Source: Eremomyces bilateralis CBS 781.70 (Eukaryota > Ascomycota > Dothideomycetes > Eremomycetales > Eremomycetaceae). Taken from it: a stretch of 64,000 bases of DNA. The notes below the pieces were generated by a model. The model was not told the DNA's origin. It was given only the letters and a program-made list of their open reading frames with translations, and did not search any database. The position numbers and the translations under genes were made by a program. The stretch is from NCBI RefSeq assembly GCF_010015585.1, contig NW_022985068.1:498106-562105 (forward strand), given 5' to 3'. This document shows positions 45,624 to 55,851 of the stretch, in pieces. Each line of letters begins with the position of its first letter. Positions within the stretch are counted from its first letter, which is position 1.

Positions 45624-48059
45624 CTAGTAAGGACTGTTGACGATGTCATTCCTTGACAAGTAGCTCCTTCGAGCTGTGCTTCGCCTCACAGGCGTTGCAA
45701 TACTCTCTCTCGTCGGTCGACGCAACGCCTGTCGTGCCACCATGTCGACTTCATTCGGCAGAGCGACGATAAGATTTTTGTCGGAGCCGAACTTGAAGTT
45801 ATCTGCGACGACGTCTTCTGCGTAGCGCTTGATGCTGTATGGATCCTTTCTGCCACCCAGCAACTTCTTCACGCTCCAGGTGACGATGAACGGACCGGTT
45901 GCCGTAACGATCGTGGTCTCCTCTTTATCCAAGCTCGCGTTGAATTTCGCCGGGGTGAACGATATCGGCGCTTTAGTCTCGTGCTGGAATTGGGCGACAT
46001 GACTGGGCGTCAGCGCAAGCCGACGCGGCTGAGGTTTCGCGTCTTTGGCAAACGACTTTTCGAAGCCAAGCTTGCCTTCGTTCTTGCCCTCTTTTTGAAG
46101 AGCGTCAATTAGCAACAGATAGGTTCGTGTCGTAGCGAGAAGCCAGCGGCCATCGGCAGAGACATCGAGACCGATGATTGGATCTCCGAGAGCGGGAATG
46201 TGTGTCTTCGCGTTGATTCCTAGGCGGTCGAACATCCTGATGTCACCCTTGTTCGACGCAACGGCGAGATAGCCCTTCTCCGTCGTGGCAGCGGCGGAGA
46301 AATCGTTCTTTGACACATATTGTTTCAACTCGGAATCGACAAGTTTCTGGTCGGCAAGACGGGGGTCGATGCGGAAAAGAGCGTTCTTTGAGTGACCGAC
46401 AAAAGTTTGTTCTCCTGTCATCTGCGAAAATTTCTACAAGTGAAGTTAGTAGCTGAATACCTCTTGTCATGTACGAAGACATACCGTTTCTGGCACGAAG
46501 TTTGTTACTGGGATGTCGTCATGGACTTTCCATTCATCAACAACCTTGCCATACTCAAGATCCATTCGGTACAGAGAGTTAGGATCCTCTTTGTTTTGCA
46601 ACACCAAGTTTCGATCTTCGGCGTGAAGCATGACCTTCGTTGGTTTAAAGAGCTTGCCTTTGGGGGTCTGCACTTTCGAGATATTCGTGGAGAACTGAAG
46701 GTGGTTATCGGGAGTATGCTTGAAGACTCCAATCTTGGATCCTCGGACAACGAAGGAGCGGTCATGCTTGTAACCGACAGCAAGCTGAGAGTTCACGTTG
46801 CCGTCTTCGTCTTTCTCTAGTACATCATCCTCCGACTCGTCGGTGTCATAGTGCTCGCTTCGTTCCCCTGCGCTCTCCTCTTCCTCTTCCTCCTCTTCCT
46901 CCTCCTCTTCAGCTTCCGCCGACTCTGAGTCCTCCATGGTGAGGTCCTGGAAAGCTTCTAGGACGTACTCTCGCTCCGTATCTTTGCTTTTTGCCCATTT
47001 TATTTGATTGAGGTGCTCCCATAGCCCCTGCATAAGAGACTCTTGGAACTTCTCAAGTGCATTCTGGTCCTTAAAGCGTAGCAGCCAGGAGTAGGCAGAG
47101 CCATCTTCAGAGTAATGATTGAAGATGAAGGACAAGAACTCGAAGTTGAACACCGGGTTGATCTCTGCCACGACGGGCTGACCAAGCCACTCCTTGTCCT
47201 CACTGGATATTTGCAGCCAGTAGTTCCAACCGCCAATGTCAGTAACTGTGGCGATGGCAGATCGCTCCTGCAGGACGAATTCGCCAGTAGTGAAGTCAAA
47301 GAAATGTAGTTCCGCGCTCACTGCTACGAGCAACTCCCCCTCTTTTGGTTTCGCGGCTCCAGGGAGTGCTGTTTGTTTGTCTTTACCAGCGTCTTTCTGC
47401 GGAGCCATGTTGAACTTGGCCGACTCGGTTAGAGCGTGGTCGATGATCGGACTGGCAGAAGGAATTGACTCTTCCTCAAACTCGAACTCCTGCAAGTCTT
47501 CCTCTGTAGCGTCCTCGCCACTCCGGCGGTATTTCCTCTCGTATTGGCAGGCGAGGGCAGCCCTCTCGAATGCGGCGATTGTAGCCGGCTGGATCGACCG
47601 ATCACAGACGAATTCGAAGAGGTCACCGGTATCACCGCTCAAATCCGTCCATGCAAAGACCTTTTCACCCGTCTCCCGAATATCCGATCGAAACTGGAGG
47701 CCTTGGTCGAGTAGGAACGACTTCTCGTCCGTCTCTAACGAGAGTCCTTCGCCTGTCGCGTCGCCTTCTTCCTCTGCAAGAAGCTCTTCCTCCCCCTCTT
47801 CGTAAGCGCGCTGTATTACGAGTTGATATTGAAACTCCTGTCCAGTTCGTCGGATGGAAGCTGCAGCGTCCTTGAAGATCAGCTCTGAATATCCCTTCAC
47901 CGAAAGTGGTCGGACAAGGTAAAGCTGGCCCTGAGGGACCTCGATGATGGATTCTTTCGAGCTATCTCCGAACAGGAACTTGCTCACTGTGGCGAGACGT
48001 CAGAAGAGACATATCATATGCAAAAACAAAAGCGACATACCGTTCTTGATCATAAACAT
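45624..48059 (-). CDS. vid27: Vid27 family protein
   Basis: Three exons on the minus strand: 48059-48041, 47986-46485 and 46433-45624; 776 residues. The first exon is just 19 nt (MFMIKN plus one base) and was recognised because the join gives MFMIKNVSKFLFGDSSKE, the usual family start. Vid27 has an N-terminal PH-like part, a central PH-like domain and a C-terminal WD-like propeller (VHDDIPVTNFVPETKFSQMT, RLGINAKTHIPALGDPIIGL, DGRWLLATTRTYLLLID). Yeast VID27 was tied to vacuolar import and degradation of fructose-1,6-bisphosphatase, but its biochemical role is unclear. A run of about 16 glutamates sits between the second PH-like part and the propeller. It faces RPL18 head to head. Confidence 0.95.
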
Positions 48060-48466
48060 CTTAACCGTGAGTGTGAGAGCACCACTGAGAGCTTTCCTTT
48101 TCAAGGAATGTCCCTGCGCTCAGAAGTATGGTCCTCGAGTCCACTGAAAATTGGAGGGAACAAATGAAAGATGTTGGAGGTTGAAAGTGGTAATAGTCAG
48201 AAACCAGGCTGGTGCTGCCTGACGTCGTTGCGCTGGAGACAAGTTTGTTTGTTCTTGGGGATCCGCTGTGGCGGCGGCGGGATGGATGGTGGGGTCATCA
48301 ATCACGTGATCCACAAATATTATGTGGCAGTGTTGGTGTAAAATGTGGCGGTGCATTGCCAAGATCTTTCAAGCGAGTCTTTCACACATCTCAAAAACCT
48401 ACACATCCGACTTCAACATCACCGTCGATATCCCAGATACACACGTCGGCGTGCAGAACCATCACA
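48060..48466. promoter_or_regulatory. Divergent promoter, VID27 / RPL18
   Basis: A compact 407-bp space must drive a ribosomal protein gene (+) and VID27 (-). No frame of note is present. The 60 bp before the RPL18 start are C/A-rich and poor in G, typical of a leader. Confidence 0.65.
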
Positions 48467-49301
48467 ATGGGTATGAGCTCCCCCTTCATTAATCCATTCT
48501 GCGCAATGGAATCCCATCCCCCGATTGCCTCAAGAGAAATGATACGGATCTTATTGCATGCGGTATTCTGACATTGCTCCCTAGGTATCGACTTGAACTC
48601 CCACCACGTGCGGAATTCGCACCGCAAAGCGGCGAAGAGCGACAATGTCTACGTTAAGCTGCTCGTGAAGCTTTATCGTTTCCTTGCCCGTACGTAAAAT
48701 CCGAACCTCCACGCAAGATCCAGAGATCGAAGCGTGGCGCCCCGATCGGAAGAAATAATTGGAATAACATGATATCAAAATGTAGGCCGAACGGACTCCT
48801 CCTTCAACCGAGTTGTCCTCCGCAGACTCTTTATGTCCCGCATCAACCGTCCTCCGATGTCCCTGTCCAGGATTGTGAAGGTCGCTGCCAACGCCGAGAC
48901 TGGCAAGGCGCATGAGGGGAAGACCGTCGTCATCATCGGTACCGTCACCGACGACGACCGTCTCCTAGAGCTTCCCAAGCTCACCGTTGCCGCCCTCCGA
49001 TTCACCGCTACTGCCCGCGCACGAATCGTCAAGGCTGGCGGCGAATGCCTGACCATCGATGAGCTCGCCACGCGATCTCCCACCGGCGCAAACACCCTGT
49101 TGTTGAGAGGACCCAAGAACGCTCGGGAGGCTTTCAAGCACTTTGGTTTCGGCCCGCACACCAACAAGGTATGTCGAATCATTGGTCCAGGTTCAAGAGT
49201 TCAATTACTGACTTCGTTAATAGAAACCCTACGTCGAGAGCAAGGGAAGGAAATTCGAGCGCGCCCGTGGCCGCAGACGATCGAGGGGATTCAAGGTCTA
49301 A
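48467..49301 (+). CDS. rpl18: 60S ribosomal protein eL18
   Basis: Four exons, 48467-48470, 48585-48689, 48786-49168 and 49224-49301; 189 residues. The first exon holds only ATG and one base, a common plan for fungal ribosomal protein genes, and the join gives [20 protein letters not shown]. Later joins ([19 protein letters not shown] and [20 protein letters not shown]) are exact. Conserved ends (RRSRGFKV) and length match eL18 across eukaryotes, a structural protein of the large subunit. Introns at the 5' end are longer (114 and 96 nt) than elsewhere in the window, also usual for ribosomal protein genes. Confidence 0.98.
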
Positions 49302-50933
49302 GCGGGATGTTCGGCGGTGGCGTTTGTCGGAACAACTATCGAGCCAGTTTTCTGAATTGGCTCAATCATGCATTGCAGGTTCTGGAGATGATTACAGATC
49401 CTCGCGGTTCTCCCTCTGCATACGGAAAAAGCGTGTGTATCTTCTAACAGGCAAAATCAATTCGTATTCACGGCAAATGGAACCAGCAAGCTTAATCAAT
49501 GTGACTCGCAGGGCATGCCACTCCGGCTCCTCAACTAAAGCATTATGTGAACGATGTATCGGGGCGCCAAAGGTTGCCAGCGGAAACCCGTGCGCAATGC
49601 AGCTCTATGATGTGTAGGGGGCATTGTATATCAGATGCAATAGTATCGTGGTCTCTAGGCTCCCTAGACTACCTCAATGGCTCATTCATACTCGAATTCA
49701 AGCGTTTTCCCTCCAAATCCTAAAACTTGGTGTCATGCAAGATTAGAACCGCCTTCCGTTCCTATCGTTGCCGTCATCCGCGGTTTGATTCCTAGTTCCT
49801 CATGCAATTTATTCTTCTGAATAGTGCCTGCAAGCTATACTCGATCCGAGCCTGTCCATTCGGGCTTGGATGCTATTGTTGCGTTCATATCCCATTTCAA
49901 CCCTTCAAAGTTCAAATGTATTTCGGGTTTTCTTATCTACTCTTACTCCGTGCAGTCCGGTAGTCCGGGCGGCATAATGTTTGGTCGATACTGATGATGT
50001 ACATTTCGGTTACTTGGCTTCTGGTTCGTTTCTATCTGGTTAGGGCATCGCATGGGATAAAGGAGTTCGCTCCCGGGCCATGTCTTGAACTCGCGGCCGA
50101 GTGCCGCCAATTGTGTGGCAAGATACAAGTAATCGACCGTTCCAAAAATTTTAATAGCATCGGCATTGAAGCCATCCTGCGGTGGAAAAAGGTCTTGATA
50201 TGTGAAGTAGTATGAAAAAGAGGACGATGGATTTGCCATGCGGAATGACTGAAGACATGGTGTGAGTGCTCTAGCTGTTGATAGTAGTTGAGGCAGAAAT
50301 ATTTGATGCAATGATGCCTTAATAAGGGACCTGGACTCACGGACTCTCATCTCTCTTCGCCGCATGACACCTGACCACCACTGCTGTATTGATTCTTGAA
50401 TAAACACATTTCCTCCTACCAGACCAAATCACAAGAGATGAACCATCCCATATTTCACACTTCGCAGCGCAATCCATGAGCTTCCTCATATTTCGGCCGA
50501 TACATCGATGTACTACACACGTAAATGAGATGTTGAAACCGCTAGGTATCCACATCAATCAGCGGCCGTCATGTGGTGGGATCGGGCATCCTAATACTCA
50601 TCAGGTCCTCTTCACCAGCTTGTATCGCGTCCCTTGATCTGATCTTCGTTCTGTTCCTTCCAAACCCCGCCTTGAATGGCTCCTCACAGTTTATTTTAAT
50701 GCGTCGAGATGCTCAATAAAATACTCCAATAGGCTATACGCATTCGTGAACCACCAAACCTCAAGATTTCCACAAGCTCGCTATTCTAGTCTTTGAATCA
50801 CACACCGGACCTTGTTCAGAAGTTATTATTTCATTATCATAGTTCAATTTTGTTTCCCTAATTGGTTTAACATGAATGTATGGTTGCGGACTGCAAAGCC
50901 GCGAATGAGCTCCGGAGATTTTCACGGACTCAA
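49302..50933. other. Convergent intergenic region
   Basis: 1.6 kb between the 3' ends of RPL18 (+) and the dioxygenase (-), A+T-richer than the genes. The only frame worth a note is a 98-codon ATG frame on minus at 50239-49943; it has a mixed composition but no known domain, and I do not call it as a gene. Confidence 0.45.
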
Positions 50934-52197
50934 TCAAACTACAATCTTCTCAGCAGGAAGATGCTGACCCAGAGCTTCCCTGCGTGACTTGCTATTGGGG
51001 TCAAAGTACGGTCGCTCGCCCAATCCCACGGCCCGGTTACCGAAACGCTCACCCTGGTCGTCATAATCGAAGGTTGCGCTGTGGAAAACACTTCTGTTGT
51101 CCCAGATCGCTAGTCATATGTCAGCTCCGAGCCTCGTCTTCTTTGGAACTACGGGATGCTTACCGATATCGTTGGGGTTCTGCCACTTGAGGCGGACCTG
51201 CAGGTCGTGGTTCTTGTACACCAAGTCCAAGAACCAGCTGAGGAGGGCCTTGGATTCGTCTTCCGTCACGCCATTGATATGCTTGATATGGCCACCAACG
51301 GGGAAAATGCTCTTCCAGCCCGTCACAGGGTTGGTCCTCACAACGGGATGCACCGCCTGTAACAGGGTACCAACGTTTTCGGGTGCACCGCGGGGCTTGT
51401 CATAGATCTCGAAGCCACCACGAGCGGCAGCGGCGTTGAATCCCGGTTGAGCGAAGGTGCACGTGAGACCCTCAAGGAACTTCTGGTATGGCGCACTGAT
51501 GCGGTCGTAGATCTCGCATCCGGATGCCCAGAGGGTGTCTATAATGGCTGTTAGCGCCACCTCGGGCGAGAATCTGGATCCCTCTCACCTCCTCCCGTCT
51601 TGGGCAGTTCAACAAGTCGAAGTGAGGTATAATCAGCCGGGACTGGCTCGAAGGCGATATCCGAATGCCACAGTCCAGCGTTCTGCGTCTTTACGGTGAG
51701 TCCTTCATCTGTAGCTTGGCGGTAAATCTTCTTGTGCTGGACAGAGCTGATCGTGCTAATCTCCGGATCGGTTCCTCCACCTTCCCGGCCTGAGTTCAAG
51801 ACCGGGTGGATGTGCAGGCCTGAGGTTTTTGGCTTTCCTGAGAGTTCGCCGAGTCGCTGAATCAATACCTTCTGAATATCGTTCGTGAGGTTGTCTTGGG
51901 CACGGAAGAACACGACACCACGCTGGGAGACTGCGAGTCCGTTAGTCTAGAGCACGCCTGTATCGGTATGGGGTGCTTTCTTTTGATGGCCAACTCCCTC
52001 AAGAGGTCATCTGCATTTGGAGAATTAATCCACTCGACCAAGTTGGCACTTGAGAACTCCGTGCCGATGACTGGAGTTACATCGAATTGCTCGAATTGGT
52101 CGAGGAGGCCCGACGATACCAACGGCTGCGGTCTGCCTTTGGTAACAATTGGAATCTCCTGTTCCGTCACTGCGGGTGCCACAACTGAGGGTGCCAT
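50934..52197 (-). CDS. TauD/TfdA-family dioxygenase with a non-canonical GA splice donor
   Basis: Best model has four exons on minus: 52197-51981, 51930-51589, 51538-51164 and 51109-50934; 369 residues. The family uses Fe(II) and 2-oxoglutarate; fungal members such as yeast Jlp1 free sulfite from taurine and other sulfonates. Visible: RGVVFFRAQDNLTNDIQ, the iron ligands H and D in LWHSDIAF, the cofactor-side TNPVTGWKSIF, the distal His in NRSVFHSATFDY and the Arg in GNRAVGLGERP. The first intron (51931-51980, 50 nt) has a good branch site (ACTAAC) and acceptor (CGCAG), but begins GAAAGC where GTAAGC would be expected. No GT or GC nearby restores frame. So the gene either uses a rare GA-AG intron or has lost proper splicing. 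The two other introns are normal. Confidence 0.85.
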
Positions 52198-53509
52198 ATT
52201 TGCTGTAGTGTTCCTTCGTTGAATGGGTTCAATGTGTAATCTGTGTATTTCTACTTTCTTTTGCGGTGGCCTCAAGTCTTTATTTATTCATCCTTTCGGA
52301 TATTCGGCACATTTTCAAAACCCCCCGCGTCTTTTCAAATGTAGCTTACCGATCACGCAACTGTACTATTGTCCATTTGTTGTCCATCCATCGTTGCTGA
52401 TGTACGATGTTGCAATAGAGAAGCTTAGTCTTGGCAGATGATCCTAGACGATCACGTATCCGACTGGGCTCGTTGCGCCATTCTGGGGCAACATGACTGC
52501 ACCATCCATCGAATCAAGCCCATCAATCTTATCTTAAAGCCTTAGTTTGTTATTTTAGAGTCTCTTGTGCCTTCATCCAAAATTTCACTGAGCGGGGTAC
52601 GTGGGGTAAATGTGCTGATGTTCTAGGTTATACGGTACTTTTGTGCCTGTCATGACCCCTGGACTCTTTCCAATCCAACTAAAACTTAGGTAATGGAATG
52701 GATGCGATTGTTATTAGTATCAATAAGACCTGTGCGACCAAGTTTCTAGGGTCAAATGGCTAAAAAGAGCATAGGGGTTGTGTCATAAGCTCACGGGTTG
52801 AGAGCAGCACGTGACCGACATCACCCCTTTTCAAATGTTTCTTCCTTATTCTTTGGATTATGTCGAGATCGGTGCTCAGACGCAACAACTGCAATACAAG
52901 GGCCTCTGCAGTGACAGTGGTCATGGCCTTTACCATTGATGCATACCTGCAGCTCTCACACCTAGAAGGATCGTCGTTGGGCGACCTCCAGGATGGAGAG
53001 CATGGACGTGCGATGGTAGTTCTCCGTTGAGTGCGAATATGCGCTGCTTTCACAGTCGAGATGGTGATTCAAGGTCTCCAAATGTTATAACCCACAGCCA
53101 TCAATCCTTACCCCGGAAGGGAGGCCCAATTGAACAGCAGAGGTTATCACAGGAGTAATGCGGGACATTCATAGTCGCACTTAATCGACCCTAAGTCTGT
53201 CCTGGGACTGCATGACCCTTTGAATTGGCTGGAAAAATCAGTAGAAGCAGCATCTCGAGGCATGGAACAACTCTATATTCTAAGCGAATCCTATATGATA
53301 GGCATTGTGACTTCTCTTTCAGGCAATTCTGCCATAGCACATCAATATCAACGAAATGGTCGTGCAAAGCGCATCCAGGGCAACTCGTATTTCTGTTTTC
53401 TCCGCTAATATAAATTTCATGGATGTACTATTGTACCAGATGAATATGTTCCCTGAGCTAGTTGGAGCAGGTTCATACCATCCTTAATCTCAAGTCGCTT
53501 TTCGTCAAG
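52198..53509. other. Gene-poor region upstream of the dioxygenase
   Basis: 1.3 kb, A+T-rich, holding the dioxygenase promoter on the left and whatever once drove the decayed transporter on the right. The 97-codon minus frame at 52760-53053 starts with GTG and is not supported. Confidence 0.45.
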
Positions 53510-55851
53510 ATGCCTACAGTCCTTGTGCAACGCCAACCCCGACCGGTCAGACTCATCGCTCAGTGATATTGGTGGCAAGAAACCCAATGCCGCTGAATAT
53601 GCTGTGGACGACGATATCCCTTTGCTTGGTGCTCCTCCAGAAAAGAAGGTGTGGTCAAGAAATCCGATTGGCAAACCGTCCCTAAGCATTGTATAGCGGT
53701 TTTGGTGGCAGCGAAGCGTACAACTTGATCCAGATGCCATCGCTACTCAGGTGAATAATCCCCTCCATTTGATCTATTCTCTTGGTCCTAATACCTCACA
53801 GCGTTCTGTATACGACCATGCTGAAGCAACCAAGAGATACCAGCCAAGAGATACCAGCCAAGAGACGATTGGTAGACTTTCTTAACCCCCTCTATAGCTG
53901 CAAGTGTTAATACAAGTAGGGAAAATATCCACCGATTCGACTCGCTGGTGAGAGCCGTCCATTTTCTACTCCTTCCATTTATATGCTCATTGCCGCGGTT
54001 GTAGTTCCGCTGGACCTGGGGGGAAGAGTACAAGGTGGTTCGCAAAGTCGACTTGCGGATTTTGGGATGGACCTGCATTATGTTCATGGCGTTAGAGATC
54101 GATCGTAGCAATCTCACGCAGGCGTTGACGGACAATTTCCTGCCGGACTTACATATGACTACAAATGGTATGCCGCTTCATGGTCAAGTTGTTCGTCATT
54201 TTCTAATGGACATAGACTACAATCTGGGGGTCACGGTGACTAGGGTTAGCTTCCTGCTTGCGGAGCTCCCATCTCAACTTGTTTCGAAATGGGTTGGCCC
54301 TGACCGATGGATTCCTGCACAACTCGTGCTCTGGAGCATCGTCGCAGCCACGCAGTTCTGGCTTTCCGGACGGGCGACTTTTTTGGTCACTCGAGTGTTG
54401 TTGGGACTCTTGCAAGGAGGATTCATCCCTGGTGAGAGTATCCGGACTCCTTCACTCTACATTAGCGCTAAACATGTCAGGTAATTTTATACTTGTCATA
54501 CCGTGAGCTTTCTATCCGCCTTAGCTTTTTCTGGGCCGCAATGAGCATTGCAGATATCATGAGTGCTATATTGGCGTTTGGTCTCCCGCGAATGAGAGGT
54601 ATAGGAGGGCACAGTGGCTGGCGATGGCTGTTCCTCATCGAGGTAAGCTTTCTCAACAGGATCTTTTCATTCCTAATGCTCATTAAATGATATAGGGTCT
54701 CCTTACCATGGTAATTGGCATATTTTCGTTTGGCCTCATGCCTGCTGGGCCGGCACAGACAGCAAGTTGGTTCCGTGGGAAGAAGGGCTGGTTCACTGAA
54801 CGGTATGGCCCGTCTCGCATCGAATGGCAATCCTTATTTATCATGTTACTGGGAGGAGAAAATTATCGTCAACCGTGTGATTCGCGATGACCCTACCAAA
54901 GGAAGTATGCATAACCGGCAGCTAGTGACCCCTAAGCTACTCTGGCAGAGTTTGAAGGACTATGACTTATGGTATGTTTCCATTCTGTACAAGATACTGA
55001 ACGAGCGATTTCTCATCTGTGGTACAGGCCAATGTATATCATGGGACTCACCTCCGGGATACCTGCCGTTCCCCAGCAGATGTACATTACACTGTCACTG
55101 AAAGGACTGGGGTTCAACACCTTTGAAACAAATCTGTTAACCATCCCTTATTATGTTGGGCATAGTAAGCTTAGTCATCTGCCTAGACTGATGCCGATGA
55201 AAATGCTGATCTTTTTTGATAGTCATCGCGATGCTTGTCGGCACCTAATTACGTAGCCGAAGTGTGGGGTCAATTAGCCTTCACGGCACTGGCCGGGCAG
55301 ATATGGCTCTTCCCTTCCTCATCTATCTTAACATTATTGACACCACGACTGTGAATCGGTGGACAATGTGGGCAGTGATCACCCTGCTGCTCAGCTATCC
55401 AAATGGTACGTTCCGCGATACACTGTTCTTCCCCGATATGTATTCGATAGTATAGCGGGAATCGTATCTCATCGTGATGCGGAGCTAACGTATCCCCTCA
55501 GCCAATGCGATCCTAGTTGGCTGGAACTCTCGGAACAGCAACACGGTTCGCACGTGCACCGTATCAGCTGCTTGTTTTAACATGTTTGTTCAGGGGTGTT
55601 CAATGATCTCGGCAAACATATACAGGATGGACGATGCCCTGCGGTATCAACGTGGAAATCGCCAGTTGCTTGCCATATGTTGTATGAATATCGTACTGTA
55701 TCCACTGATCAAGGCTTATTATGTGTGGAGGAATAAGTCGAGGGATGAAGTATGGAACAAGATGGGGAAGGACGAGAGGGATGGATATTTGGAGGACGAA
55801 GGACAACGAGATAGAGGCAATAAAAGGTTGGACTTTAGGTTTGCGCATTAG
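53510..55851 (+). pseudogene. Decayed MFS transporter, Dal5/Seo1/Thi73 (ACS) type
   Basis: The whole length of a fungal anion:cation symporter can be followed, but not in one frame. Readable blocks: [113 protein letters not shown] and the tail GNKRLDFRFAH. Lesions: in-frame TAG at 53694; a 14-bp tandem duplication (53832-53845 and 53846-53859) that shifts frame; a frame break at the exon join near 54480; a lost splice acceptor near 54853; frame breaks near 55247 and 55306. Several introns (53751-53801, 53872-53919, 53948-54004, 54168-54215, 54643-54695, 55406-55501) still have normal borders, so it decayed as an ordinary spliced gene, not as a processed copy. The first coding part near 53510 is uncertain. 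Confidence 0.88.

Noticed and set aside
49943-50239. 98-codon minus frame between RPL18 and the dioxygenase
   Set aside because: It reads somewhat like protein (MANPSSSFSYYFTYQD), but there is no domain, no intron support and no neighbour logic; transcript data would be needed.
53417-53740. 107-codon minus frame
   Set aside because: It is antisense to the N-terminal part of the decayed transporter, which explains its coding-like look.
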